Source: Massilia arenae (GTDB taxonomy: Bacteria > Pseudomonadota > Gammaproteobacteria > Burkholderiales > Burkholderiaceae_D). From it: a DNA stretch of 64,000 nt. Below are positions 1 through 8,517 of the stretch, one piece after another. Both the position numbers and the translations under genes were made by a program. The stretch covers positions 124,001-188,000 of the forward strand of contig NZ_VPFD01000004.1 in assembly GCF_008014745.1 (NCBI RefSeq). The letters run 5' to 3'. The stretch's first letter is position 1, and the number at the start of each line of letters is the position of its first letter. The notes below the pieces were generated by a model. It was not told the origin of the DNA. It did not search any database and saw only the letters and a list, made by a program, of their open reading frames with translations.

Positions 1-1
1 G

Positions 2-571
2 GAAAAGGCACAGGTGCTGAGCCGCTTCATCGAGGGCGAGCCGACCATGGTGTTCGAGGCCCACTCGACCGACTACCAGACGCCCGGCCTGCTGCAGGCG
101 CTGGTGCGTGACCACTTCGCCATATTGAAGGTCGGCCCCGGCCTGACCTTCGCGCTGCGCGAGACCTTGTGGGCGCTGGCCGACATCGAGACTGAAATGG
201 GAATGCAAGGCGAGAGCGGCTTCAAGGAAGTGGTGCTCGACGTGATGCGCTCCGAGCCGGACTACTGGCGCAAGTACTACCACGACGCCGGCAGCCTGCT
301 GTTCGACCAGCAGTACAGCCTCTCCGACCGGATCCGCTACTACTGGCCGCATCCGCGCATCCAGGCCGCCCAGGCGGCGCTGGTCGCGAACCTGGAACGA
401 CGGCCGGCGCCGCTCACCTTGCTGAGCCAGTACCTGCCATTCCATTACGAAGCCGTGCGCGAGGGCCGGGTGCGCAACGCACCGCTCGCGCTGTTGAAAG
501 AAGGGGTAGCCCGCGTGCTGCGCCAGTATATGCGCGCCTGCCAGCCGGGCGCCGAACCTAGGGAGCAGTGA
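2..571 (+). CDS. kbaZ: D-tagatose-bisphosphate aldolase, non-catalytic subunit (KbaZ/GatZ family), 5'-truncated by the window edge
   Basis: Only the C-terminal ~189 residues are in the window; the frame is open from base 2, so the true start lies to the left. The piece contains the family-typical VFEAHSTDYQTP stretch followed by LVRDHFAILKVGPGLTFALRE. KbaZ/GatZ proteins are about 420 aa and are needed for full activity or stability of class II tagatose-1,6-bisphosphate aldolase (KbaY/GatY) in N-acetylgalactosamine or galactitol breakdown. The stop sits 2 bases before the next gene's start, so it is cotranscribed with agaS. The aga context favours the GalNAc branch over galactitol. Family assignment is firm; the exact substrate is inferred from neighbours. 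Confidence 0.88.
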   Translation, partial: EKAQVLSRFIEGEPTMVFEAHSTDYQTPGLLQALVRDHFAILKVGPGLTFALRETLWALADIETEMGMQGESGFKEVVLDVMRSEPDYWRKYYHDAGSLLFDQQYSLSDRIRYYWPHPRIQAAQAALVANLERRPAPLTLLSQYLPFHYEAVREGRVRNAPLALLKEGVARVLRQYMRACQPGAEPREQ

Positions 572-573
572 AC

Positions 574-1791
574 ATGCAAGCAGTACAGGATGCCGTGCAA
601 GGCGGCAGTGAATTATTTGGACAGGATCTGGCCCGCCTCGATGCGCTGGGCGGCGGCGTGACGGCGCGCGAGATCGCGCAGCAGCCGGCCGTGTGGCCGC
701 AGATCGATGCGCTGGTGACGGCGCAGCGCGCGCAGATCGACGCCTTCCTGGCGCCGCTGCTGGCGCGCCCGGAGCTACGCATCGTGATGGCCGGCGCCGG
801 CACTTCGGCCTTCATCGGCGAATGCCTGGCGCCCGGCCTGCTGCGCCAGGGCCGGCGCGCCGACGCCGTGCCGACCACCGACCTGGTGTCGGGGCCGGAC
901 CGCTATTTCCAGCGCGGCGCGCCGACCCTGGTGGTGTCGTTCGGCCGTTCGGGCAGCAGCCCGGAAAGCGTGGCGGCGGTGCAGCTGGCCGACCAGCTGG
1001 TGGACGACGTCTATCACCTGGTAATCACCTGCAATGAAGAGGGCCAGCTGTACCGCATGACCCAGGACCGCGCCAATGCGCTGGCGATCCTGCTGCCCGA
1101 CGCCACCCACGACCGCGGCTTCGCGATGACGACCAGCTTCACCTCGATGCTGCTGGCCGCGGCGCTGGCATTCCGGGTGCTGGCGCCTGACGTTGGAGCT
1201 CGTATAGCGCCGGCGGCGACGCAGGTGGGCGAGCGCGCACTGCCGCTGCTGACGCAGCTGGTGGCGCAGGACTTCAAGCGCGTGGTCTACCTCGGCAGCA
1301 ACGAGCTGCGCGGCCTCGCGCGCGAGGCCTCGCTCAAGCTCTTGGAGCTGACCGACGGCCAGGTGGTGGCGATCCACGATTCGCCGCTGGGCTTCCGCCA
1401 CGGTCCCAAGACCATCGTCGACGACCAGACCCTGGTGGTGGTGCTGCTGTCGAACGATCCGCAGGCGCGCCGCTACGATCTCGACCTGCTGCGCGAGCTG
1501 CGCGGCGACCGCCGCGCCGGCCGCGTGCTGGCCTTGAGCGCCCAGGGCGATGCGGCGCCCGACGACGACACCTTCGTGTTCACGGGGGCGGACGCTGCGC
1601 AAGACCTCGAACTCGCGCTTCCCTACGTCGTGTTCTGCCAGGGCTTCGCGTTCCTGCGCTCGCTGTCGATGGGTGTGCGCCCGGATACCCCGAGCATGTC
1701 CGGCACCGTCAACCGGGTGGTGCGCGGCGTGACCATCTATCCCTTCATGTCCCCCGTCGATAGCGAGGCCGTCCATGTTCCTCGGGGTTGA
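574..1791 (+). CDS. agaS: AgaS-type SIS-domain sugar isomerase/deaminase (galactosamine-6-phosphate)
   Basis: A 405-aa cytoplasmic protein with two SIS (sugar isomerase) modules. The phosphosugar-binding signatures VMAGAGTSAFIGE (about residues 71-83) and VSFGRSGSSPES, followed in the second half by LRGLAREASLKLLELTDG and HGPKTIVDD, are typical of AgaS/GlmS-like isomerases. AgaS is known to deaminate/isomerise galactosamine-6-phosphate to tagatose-6-phosphate. ATG 574 is preferred over the GTG at 568 because a GGGAG ribosome site lies at a good distance and the GTG falls in the upstream stop. It overlaps the next gene by 17 bases, indicating translational coupling. Confidence 0.9.
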   Translation: MQAVQDAVQGGSELFGQDLARLDALGGGVTAREIAQQPAVWPQIDALVTAQRAQIDAFLAPLLARPELRIVMAGAGTSAFIGECLAPGLLRQGRRADAVPTTDLVSGPDRYFQRGAPTLVVSFGRSGSSPESVAAVQLADQLVDDVYHLVITCNEEGQLYRMTQDRANALAILLPDATHDRGFAMTTSFTSMLLAAALAFRVLAPDVGARIAPAATQVGERALPLLTQLVAQDFKRVVYLGSNELRGLAREASLKLLELTDGQVVAIHDSPLGFRHGPKTIVDDQTLVVVLLSNDPQARRYDLDLLRELRGDRRAGRVLALSAQGDAAPDDDTFVFTGADAAQDLELALPYVVFCQGFAFLRSLSMGVRPDTPSMSGTVNRVVRGVTIYPFMSPVDSEAVHVPRG

Positions 1792-2743
1792 CGGCGGCGG
1801 CACCAAAACCGCGTTCGCGTTGATCGACGCGCACGGCAGCGTGCTGGCGCGCCATGAAGAAGGCAGCACCTACCACGTCGACCACGGCATGCCCGCCGTG
1901 GCGGCGACCCTGCAGCGCGGTGTCCAGGCGCTGCTGTCCACGGCAGGCGTCGATGGCGGTGCGGTCACCTACGCCTTTTTCGGCCTGCCGGCCTATGGCG
2001 AGGATCGCGCGGCCCAGCGCGAGCTCGATGCTGCGGCGGGCGCCATTCTCGGCCCTGAACGCACCCTGTGCGGCAACGATATGGTGTGCAGCTGGGCCGG
2101 ATCGCTGGCCTGCATGGACGGCGTCAGCGTGATCGCCGGCACCGGCTCGATGGCCTATGGCGAAGTCGCCGGCCGTCAGGCGCGCGCCGGCGGCTGGGGA
2201 GAGCTGTTCAGCGACGAAGGTTCGGCCCACTGGATCGCACGCGCCGGCCTGACCCTGTTCTCGCGCATGAGCGACGGCCGCGCGCCCAGGGGCGCCCTAT
2301 ACGGCCTGATGCGCGAGCGGCTGGCGCTGGAGGACGATCTCGACCTGTGCGCCGTGGTGTACGGCGAGCTAGGCGGCGACCGCAGCCGCATCGCCCAGCT
2401 GGCGCGCCTGGTGTCCGAGGCGGTGGCCCTGGGCGACGAACAGGCGCGCGCCATCTTCGTCGACGCGGCGCGCGAACTGGCCGCGATGGTCGATGCGGTG
2501 CGCGACCGGCTCGACGTCGATCCGACCTTCACGCTACCCGTGTCCTATACGGGCGGCCTGTTCGGCGACGGCAGCCTGCTGCGCGCGCCATTCGAGCAGG
2601 CGCTGGCCGCCTGCGCCAGGCCCTATCGCCTGCAGGCGCCGCGGCTGGCGCCGGTGCTCGGCGCCGCCCTGTACGCCGCCCGCAGCGCCAGGCAGCCATT
2701 GAGCGAGGCCGCGCTGGAGCGCCTCGCCGCCCAGACCCGATAG
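1775..2743 (+). CDS. agaK: BadF/BadG/BcrA-type sugar kinase, probable N-acetylgalactosamine/glucosamine kinase
   Basis: A 322-aa ASKHA-fold ATPase. The N-terminal phosphate loop DGGGTKT is at residues 6-12, and later GTGSMAYGE and GGWGELFSDEGSAHWI match the N-acetylglucosamine kinase (NagK/BadF) family. It should phosphorylate an amino sugar at C6 after uptake. In the aga gene order (aldolase subunit, AgaS, kinase, AgaR) the known counterpart is AgaK, an N-acetylgalactosamine kinase used by bacteria that import GalNAc without a phosphotransferase system; that assignment is from context. It overlaps agaS by 17 bases. Confidence 0.78.
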   Translation: MFLGVDGGGTKTAFALIDAHGSVLARHEEGSTYHVDHGMPAVAATLQRGVQALLSTAGVDGGAVTYAFFGLPAYGEDRAAQRELDAAAGAILGPERTLCGNDMVCSWAGSLACMDGVSVIAGTGSMAYGEVAGRQARAGGWGELFSDEGSAHWIARAGLTLFSRMSDGRAPRGALYGLMRERLALEDDLDLCAVVYGELGGDRSRIAQLARLVSEAVALGDEQARAIFVDAARELAAMVDAVRDRLDVDPTFTLPVSYTGGLFGDGSLLRAPFEQALAACARPYRLQAPRLAPVLGAALYAARSARQPLSEAALERLAAQTR

Positions 2744-2763
2744 ACGAAAGACAGGAGAACGAC

Positions 2764-3852
2764 ATGCGCATCCGCCTTCTTTGCACCATCTTCCTTGCCG
2801 CACTGGCAGCGCCAATCGGCGCGCTGGCTGCCGACAGCTACACCATGCAGGATTACGAGAGCGTGGCCAAGATCGACGCCCACCTGCACTTGCACGGCCT
2901 CGAGCAGGGCCCGTTCCTGGAACTGGCGCGCAAGGCCAATTTTCGCGCGCTGACGATCAACGTTGATTACCCGGTGTTCCCCGCGCTGGAGCAGCAGCAG
3001 CGCGTGGCCAGCAAACTGCACCACGAGCATCCGGCCACGGTCGGCTGGATCGCCAGCTTCAGCGCCGATAACCTCATGCGGCCGGCCTGGATCCCGGCGA
3101 CCCTGCACCGGCTGGATGCGGCGCTGCAGGATGGCGCGGTGGGCGTCAAGGTGTGGAAGAACATCGGCATGTCGGAGCGCGATGGAGAGGGCAAGCTGGT
3201 GATGGTCGACGACGTCCGCATCAAGCCGCTGTTCGACGCTTTTGAAGAGCGCGACGTGCTGCTGGTCGGGCACCAGGGCGAGCCGCACAACTGCTGGCTG
3301 CCGCTCGAGAAGATGACGACCAAGAACGACCGCGAATACTTCAAGAACCACCCGCAGTACCACATGTACAAGCAGCCGAAGATGCCGAGCTACGAAGACC
3401 AGATGGGCGCGCGCGACCGCCTGCTGGCCAGCCATCCGCGCCTGCGCTTCGTCGGCGTGCACATGGCCTCGCTGGAGTGGAACGTGGACGAGCTGGCGCG
3501 CTTCCTGGACCGCAATCCGACGGCCAACGTGGACATCGCGGCGCGCATCGGCCAGATCCAGTACCAGTCGCAGCGCGACCGCGAGCGGGTACGGCAGTTC
3601 TTCATCAGCTACCAGGACCGCCTGATGTACGGCTCCGACCTGGCCCAGTCGGCGCAGCAGAGCCAGGCCGATTTCGTGGCCGACCTGGATGGCGTATGGC
3701 GGCGCGACTGGCGCTACTTCAATACCGACGACGAACTCACCACGCCGGACCTGGACGGCGTCGTGCGCGGCCTGGCGCTGCCGAAGGCGGTGGCCGACAA
3801 GCTGTTCCGCCTGAACGCCGAGCGCGTGTTCCAGGGCGCCTGGAAGGCATGA
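2764..3852 (+). CDS. Exported amidohydrolase-2 family TIM-barrel hydrolase
   Basis: A 362-aa protein starting with a clear signal peptide (MRIRLLCTIFLAALAAPIGALAA), so it acts in the periplasm. The mature part has the metal-binding HxH motif in KIDAHLHLHG, HQGEPH in the middle and YGSDLAQ near the C-terminus, as in amidohydrolase-2 (ACMSD-like) enzymes. ATG 2764 is chosen because AGGAGA precedes it and the signal peptide begins there; the frame is open far upstream but overlaps the kinase. It lies in the aga operon but does not look like the cytoplasmic deacetylase AgaA/NagA. The substrate is unknown; a role on an amino-sugar conjugate is only inference. Confidence 0.72.
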   Translation: MRIRLLCTIFLAALAAPIGALAADSYTMQDYESVAKIDAHLHLHGLEQGPFLELARKANFRALTINVDYPVFPALEQQQRVASKLHHEHPATVGWIASFSADNLMRPAWIPATLHRLDAALQDGAVGVKVWKNIGMSERDGEGKLVMVDDVRIKPLFDAFEERDVLLVGHQGEPHNCWLPLEKMTTKNDREYFKNHPQYHMYKQPKMPSYEDQMGARDRLLASHPRLRFVGVHMASLEWNVDELARFLDRNPTANVDIAARIGQIQYQSQRDRERVRQFFISYQDRLMYGSDLAQSAQQSQADFVADLDGVWRRDWRYFNTDDELTTPDLDGVVRGLALPKAVADKLFRLNAERVFQGAWKA

Positions 3853-4029
3853 TCATGCCAGCTTCATACGGGGCTTCCTACCGGGCTTCCTACGTAAGTG
3901 AGAAGGGGAGCAAAAAATAGTCTGAACTTTCGTTTCTTGCATTTTCATCCTGTATCATCGATCCGTTAATGAAGCAATGATCACGTATATAACGGAACCG
4001 CGGCGGCGAACCGGCGCGGAAGGATGAAA
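3853..4029. promoter_or_regulatory. Intergenic region with AgaR-like operator, agaR promoter
   Basis: The 170-bp gap before agaR is more AT-rich than its surroundings. It holds a pyrimidine-rich AACTTTCGTTTCTTGC block at 3925-3940, continued by ATTTTCAT. From memory, the E. coli AgaR operator has a TTTCRTTTY core, which this matches. An inverted copy of the same core (GAAACGAAAGTT) lies at 4051-4062, inside the start of agaR, so the two face each other about 120 bp apart. This suggests AgaR autoregulation, possibly by looping. Confidence 0.5.
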
Positions 4030-4875
4030 ATGAAGCAGACAAAAAAAACAGAAACGAAAGTTTCGAACGATAACGAAGGCAAGCCCCCGGAACCGGTGGC
4101 CGACCAGGATCTGCTGGTGGCGGAACGGCGCCGCAAGATCCGCGAAATGGTGGCCGAGCGCGGGCGGGTGACGGTGGCCGAGCTGTCCGAGATGTTCGGC
4201 ATCTCGCTGGTGACGGTGCGCGCCGACCTGAACGTGCTGGCGGAGATCGGCGCGGTGGTGCGCACCCGCGGCGGGGCCCTGGCCCAGCGCGCCGACGAGG
4301 ACTTGCCGATCGGCGTCAAGCAGTCGCTGCACCGCGCCGAGAAGGTCCGCATCGCGGAAGAAGCGGTCAAGCTGATCGGGGAAGGGCAGACCATCGTGCT
4401 CGACTCGGGCACGACGACCGCCGAAATCGCCAAGCAGATCCGCGGCCTGAAGCTGCAGTCGGTGAACGTGATCACCAATGCGTTGAACATCGCCGTGTTG
4501 CTGGCCGGCGCGCCGCACGTGACCCTGATCATGCTCGGCGGGGTGCTGCGTCCCAGCTCGTATTCGCTGGGCGGTCCGCAGGCCGAGCAGGGGCTGGAAG
4601 GCCTGCATGCCGACATCCTGTTCCTGGGCTTCGACGGCCTGGATCCGGAGATCGGCGTGATGACGCCGCACCTGCTCGAAGCGCGCCTGAATTCGCGCAT
4701 GCTGGGCATCGCCCGCCGCGTGGTGGCGGTGGGCGACTCGTCGAAGATCGGACGGCGCAGCCTGTCCATGATCGCGACGATCGAACAGATCGACCAGATC
4801 ATCACCGATGCCGGCGTGCCGGCGGAGATGGTCGAGGCGCTGCGCTCGCGCGGCGCGCAAGTGGTGCTGGTGTAG
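4030..4875 (+). CDS. agaR: DeoR-family transcriptional regulator, AgaR-like
   Basis: A 281-aa repressor. After a Lys-rich, polar N-terminal tail of about 30 residues come the DeoR helix-turn-helix (RRRKIREMVAERGRVTVAEL, then SEMFGISLVTVRADLNVL) and the DeoR sensor domain with IVLDSGTTTAEIAKQI and the C-terminal GDSSKIGRRS phosphosugar site. ATG 4030 has GGAAGG six bases upstream, whereas the in-frame ATG at 4024 touches that site, so 4030 is preferred. DeoR proteins of this type respond to sugar phosphates. Its place between the aga operon and the GH36 glycosidase suggests it controls both. Confidence 0.85.
   Translation: MKQTKKTETKVSNDNEGKPPEPVADQDLLVAERRRKIREMVAERGRVTVAELSEMFGISLVTVRADLNVLAEIGAVVRTRGGALAQRADEDLPIGVKQSLHRAEKVRIAEEAVKLIGEGQTIVLDSGTTTAEIAKQIRGLKLQSVNVITNALNIAVLLAGAPHVTLIMLGGVLRPSSYSLGGPQAEQGLEGLHADILFLGFDGLDPEIGVMTPHLLEARLNSRMLGIARRVVAVGDSSKIGRRSLSMIATIEQIDQIITDAGVPAEMVEALRSRGAQVVLV
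4051..4077. promoter_or_regulatory. Second AgaR-like operator within the start of agaR
   Basis: GAAACGAAAGTTTCGAACGA and the following TAACGAA carry, on the minus strand, the TTTCGTTTC core found at 3928-3936. An internal palindrome GAAAGTTTC is also visible. It lies in the codons of the unusual N-terminal tail of AgaR, so this tail may be partly shaped by DNA-binding needs. Assigned by similarity of the two copies; binding is inferred. Confidence 0.42.
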
Positions 4876-4929
4876 GGCGGCTCGGCCGGCCGGCGCCGGC
4901 TGTGTAGTCCTACTAAGCAAGGAGACAAG

Positions 4930-7035
4930 ATGACCGAAGTGCATAGCGAGCGTCGCCGCACCCTGTTGCAGTGGCTGGCCGGATCGGCCGTGGCAAGCGG
5001 CATGGGCGCCGGCGCCGGCGTGGCGGTGGCCGCACCTCAGGGGAAAGAAGCGGGAAAAAACGTGGCGCGCATCGGCGACGCCGCCCTGGGACTCGAGTTC
5101 GACGGCCAGATGAAGAGCCGCCTGCTGGCGCGCAAGGGCGGCGCGACGGTCGCGGTCACGGGCTTCCACGCCAGCGAACGGCTGCGCGTGACGGGCGGGC
5201 GCTGGATCGACAGCTTTGCGCTCGGCGCGCAGGCGGTCGACCGCGTCGACGGCCCGCACGGCGCGGGCGTGCGCCATCGCCTGACGGGCGCGTCGAAGGA
5301 CGGCATCGAGAAGACCGTGATGGTCACCTTCTACGAGCGCCACCCGGGCCTGGCCCTGCTGCGCGTGAGCTACCGTAACAATGGCCAGACCGCGCTGCCG
5401 GTCGAGGCCTGGTCGAACAGTGGCTACACACTGCTGCCGGCCAAGCGCGCGCCAGGGCGCGGCTTCTGGACTTTCTCGGGCTCGTCGCACGCCGACCGGC
5501 GCGACTGGGTGCAGCCGCTCAAGGACGGCTTCGAGCAGCGCAACTTCATGGGCATGAATTCGTCCGACTACGGCGGCGGCACGCCGGTGGCCGACGTCTG
5601 GCAGCCCGAGCACGGCATCGCCGTGGGCCATCTCGACACCGTGCCGCGCCTGGTGGCGCTGCCGGTGCAGCAAGTGAAAGCCGGCGCCGCGCTGGCGATC
5701 GAGTTCGACCAAGCCGTCGTGCTGCAGCCGGGCCAGGAGCTGACGACGCTGGACACCTTCGTCACCGTGCACACGGGCGACTACTTCGCGGCCCTGGACC
5801 GCTACCGCCTGGTGATGGCCGAGCGTGGCCTGGCGGCGCCGCAGGCGGGCGATGAATCGTACGAGCCGATCTGGTGCGCCTGGGGCTATGAGCGCGACTT
5901 CACGATCCCCCTGATGACCGGCACCCTGGCCAAGGCCAAGGAACTGGGCCTGGAATGGGCGGTGCTGGACGATGGCTGGCAAACCAACGAAGGCGACTGG
6001 AAGATCGACCGCAAGAAGTTCGCGCGCGGCGAAGAAGACATGAAGAAGCTGGTGGACGACATCCATGGCGCCGGCCTGAAGGCGCGCCTGTGGCTGGCGC
6101 CGCTGGCGGCCGATCCGGGCACCGACCTGCTGCACCAGCACACCGACCAGCTGCTGCTGGACGCGAACGGCGCGCCGCAATTCGTCACCTGGTGGAACGC
6201 CCTGACCCTGTGCCCGGCCTATGAGCCGGTGATCGAGCAGACCCGCGCGCTGGTGCGCAAGATCATCGGCGAGTGGGGCTACGAGGGCCTAAAGCTCGAC
6301 GGCCAGCACCTGAACGGCGTGGCGCCATGCTACAACCCGGCGCACAATCACGCGCGTCCTGAAGAATCCTTCGAAAAACTGCAGGACTACTGGAAGATGG
6401 TGTACGACACCGCGCGCGAGATCAATCCCAAGGCGGTGGTCGAGTTCTGCCCCTGCGGCACCTCGTATGCCTTCCATACGCTGCCGTATACAAACCAGGC
6501 GCCGTCGTCCGATCCGCTGTCCTCGTGGCAGGTGCGGCACAAGGGCAAGACCCTGAAAGCCCTGATGGGGCCGACCGCGGCGTATGCCGGCGACCACGTC
6601 GAACTCAGCGATGGCGGTGACGATTTCGCCTCGTCGGTGGGCATCGGCGCGGTGGTCTCGACCAAGTTCACCTGGCCCGAAGACCCGAAGCCGAAGGACA
6701 GCTACCTGCTGACGGCAGTGAAGGAAGCCAAGTGGCGCAAGTGGATCGGCATTTACAAGGACAAGATGCTGCCCAAGGGCCAGTATCGCGGGGAACTGTA
6801 CGACATCGGCTTCGACAAGCCGGAAACCCATGCGGTCGAAAAGGATGGCCGGCTGTACTTTGCCTTTTATGCGAAGGAATGGTCGGGCCAGGTCGAGCTG
6901 CGCGGCTTGAAGGAAGGCCGCTACCGCGTGCGCGACTATGTGGAAGACCGCGACCTGGGCGAAGTGAGCGCGGGCAGCAACAAGCTCAAGATCGGGTTTG
7001 AGCAGGCGCTCTTGCTCGAGGCAATTCCGGTCTGA
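4930..7035 (+). CDS. Tat-exported GH36-type alpha-galactosidase / alpha-N-acetylgalactosaminidase
   Basis: A 701-aa enzyme with a twin-arginine signal (RRRTLLQWL at residues 8-16, hydrophobic run, AVAA cleavage region), preceded by a good AAGGAGA ribosome site. The middle carries the GH36 (beta/alpha)8 barrel: WCAWGYERDF, then WAVLDDGWQ, the nucleophile Asp457 in GLKLDGQ and the likely acid/base Asp528 in PSSDPLSSW; a small beta-sandwich domain ends the chain. Neighbouring aga genes suggest that it frees terminal GalNAc from glycans in the periplasm or outside, with AgaS and the kinase using the product; alpha-galactosidase activity is equally possible from sequence. It lies 54 bp after agaR on the same strand. 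Confidence 0.82.
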   Translation: MTEVHSERRRTLLQWLAGSAVASGMGAGAGVAVAAPQGKEAGKNVARIGDAALGLEFDGQMKSRLLARKGGATVAVTGFHASERLRVTGGRWIDSFALGAQAVDRVDGPHGAGVRHRLTGASKDGIEKTVMVTFYERHPGLALLRVSYRNNGQTALPVEAWSNSGYTLLPAKRAPGRGFWTFSGSSHADRRDWVQPLKDGFEQRNFMGMNSSDYGGGTPVADVWQPEHGIAVGHLDTVPRLVALPVQQVKAGAALAIEFDQAVVLQPGQELTTLDTFVTVHTGDYFAALDRYRLVMAERGLAAPQAGDESYEPIWCAWGYERDFTIPLMTGTLAKAKELGLEWAVLDDGWQTNEGDWKIDRKKFARGEEDMKKLVDDIHGAGLKARLWLAPLAADPGTDLLHQHTDQLLLDANGAPQFVTWWNALTLCPAYEPVIEQTRALVRKIIGEWGYEGLKLDGQHLNGVAPCYNPAHNHARPEESFEKLQDYWKMVYDTAREINPKAVVEFCPCGTSYAFHTLPYTNQAPSSDPLSSWQVRHKGKTLKALMGPTAAYAGDHVELSDGGDDFASSVGIGAVVSTKFTWPEDPKPKDSYLLTAVKEAKWRKWIGIYKDKMLPKGQYRGELYDIGFDKPETHAVEKDGRLYFAFYAKEWSGQVELRGLKEGRYRVRDYVEDRDLGEVSAGSNKLKIGFEQALLLEAIPV

Positions 7036-7047
7036 TCTTGCGTAGAC

Positions 7048-7072
7048 GGCATCGCAACACGATTGCGGTGCC
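7048..7072 (+). terminator. Stem-loop after the GH36 gene
   Basis: GGCATCGCAA, loop CACGA, TTGCGGTGCC form a 10-bp stem with one G-U pair, 13 bases after the GH36 stop codon. No T-run follows, so it may be a weak terminator or a 3'-end stabiliser. Confidence 0.4.
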
Positions 7073-7132
7073 TCATGGATGGCGCATGGCGAGGGACTAG
7101 GCTGAAGCCGAGCCTACCGCAGCCATGCCGCC

Positions 7133-8503
7133 ATGCCGAGTCCGACCTTCACCTTCCTGAACCACGCCGGCTTCCTGCTGCGCACCGATAATGCGCTGCT
7201 GCTGGCCGACCCCTGGCTGGACGGCACGGTGTTGAACGATGCATGGAGCCTGCTCGACCGTTCCACCAGCAGCGCCCGGCTGATCGCGGAGCTCAATGCG
7301 AGCGGCCTGCCAGTGTTTATCTGGTGTTCGCGCGCCCAGCCCGACCGCCTGTCGACGCCTTTCTTGCGCCGCTTTCGCGCCGAGTTCCGCGGCATCGCCA
7401 CCTTCCTGTATCGCCAGGGCCGCGACTGGCGCCTGCACGGTGAGCTGCGGCGCAACCGCTTCGCCATGGCCGAGTGCCCCGATGGGCAGCCGCGCACCCT
7501 GGCGCGCGACCTGCGCCTGACGGCGTTTGCCAACGGCGAGGGCGACTCCTGGTGCCTGGTCCGCTGCGGCCGGCGCACGCTGCTGCACCTGGGCGAGCGC
7601 GCGCTCGCCACCCGCGCCGCCTGCCACGCCGCCGCCGAGCGCCTGCGCAGGGCCAATGTTCGCGTCGATGTGTTGTTGACGGGCTTCGCCGACATGGCCT
7701 GGTGCGGTAATCCCGACGATTTTTCCCGGCGCGAAGCGGCGGCCGGGCAGGGCATCGAGCGCCTGGCCTTGCAGGCCGAGACCTTCAGGCCGCGCCTGAT
7801 CGTGCCGGTCGCGTCCTTTGCCCGCTTCAGCCGGGTCGACAATGCCTGGCTCAACCACGGCCGCCGCACGCCGCTGGGCGTGCTGGAGGCGCCGCGGCTG
7901 GAAGCGCAGCGCGGCCTCATCCGCTTCTTGCAGCCAGGCGCGCGCTTCGACCTCGAATTCGACAGCCCGGCCAGCCTGGCGGCCCGGCACGAGCAGGCGC
8001 TGGCGCACTGGATGGGCTGCTGGCGCGACCGGCCCGAGCCGCTGGCGCGACCGGCGCAGGCGACGGTGGCGGAGTTGAAGGAGGCTTTCCTCAGGTATCG
8101 CGAGCGGGCGGGGGAGCGGTTGCACGGCTTGCCGCGGGTGCTGGAGCGATTGCGTTTTCTGCGGCCGCTGGTGCTTGCGTTGCCCGATCTGCGGCAGACG
8201 CTCGAGTTGTCTTATCTGCGAGGCCTGCGGTTGCTGGCGCGCGATGCGCAGGCCGATGTGGCGATGTGTTCGGGGACGGCGCTCTACCTGCTGCGGGCGG
8301 AGGATGGGTTTGATACGACGTATGCGGGAGGGTGTTTCTGGGTCATGCGGGGGAGTGGGTTGTCGGCGTTCGGGCGGTTTTTCCTGCCGCAACGCATGGG
8401 GCGGCGGGGGCTGGATCGGCAGCGGCCATGGGCCATGGGCAATGTGTTGCTGAGGGCGACTCTTGAATGGGCGGCGCGGGGAATCAGGACAGTGCTGAGG
8501 TAA
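7133..8503 (+). CDS. Metallo-beta-lactamase-fold protein with degenerate metal site
   Basis: A 456-aa protein whose N-terminus (NHAGFLLRTDNALLLADPWL, then DGTVLNDAWSLL) matches MBL-fold hydrolases, in which the strand near residue 65 normally reads SHxHxDH. Here that loop is CSRAQPDR (residues 65-72): the three metal-binding histidines are replaced by Arg67, Gln69 and Arg72, and only Asp71 remains. The C-terminal ~200 residues form an alpha-rich extension. It has no signal peptide and stands alone. Codon use in the last ~450 bases drifts towards GGG and TTG. Hydrolase activity is doubtful; it may be a binding protein. Function unknown. Confidence 0.6.
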   Translation: MPSPTFTFLNHAGFLLRTDNALLLADPWLDGTVLNDAWSLLDRSTSSARLIAELNASGLPVFIWCSRAQPDRLSTPFLRRFRAEFRGIATFLYRQGRDWRLHGELRRNRFAMAECPDGQPRTLARDLRLTAFANGEGDSWCLVRCGRRTLLHLGERALATRAACHAAAERLRRANVRVDVLLTGFADMAWCGNPDDFSRREAAAGQGIERLALQAETFRPRLIVPVASFARFSRVDNAWLNHGRRTPLGVLEAPRLEAQRGLIRFLQPGARFDLEFDSPASLAARHEQALAHWMGCWRDRPEPLARPAQATVAELKEAFLRYRERAGERLHGLPRVLERLRFLRPLVLALPDLRQTLELSYLRGLRLLARDAQADVAMCSGTALYLLRAEDGFDTTYAGGCFWVMRGSGLSAFGRFFLPQRMGRRGLDRQRPWAMGNVLLRATLEWAARGIRTVLR

Positions 8504-8517
8504 GTAAATCCTGCAGT

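Noticed and set aside
2068..2763. N-terminal extension of the amidohydrolase frame
   Set aside because: It lies inside the kinase gene out of frame; the signal peptide and ribosome site fix the start at 2764.
3955..6180. A 741-codon minus-strand open frame
   Set aside because: Antisense to agaR and the GH36 gene, with Arg/His/Gln-rich translation and no recognisable domain.
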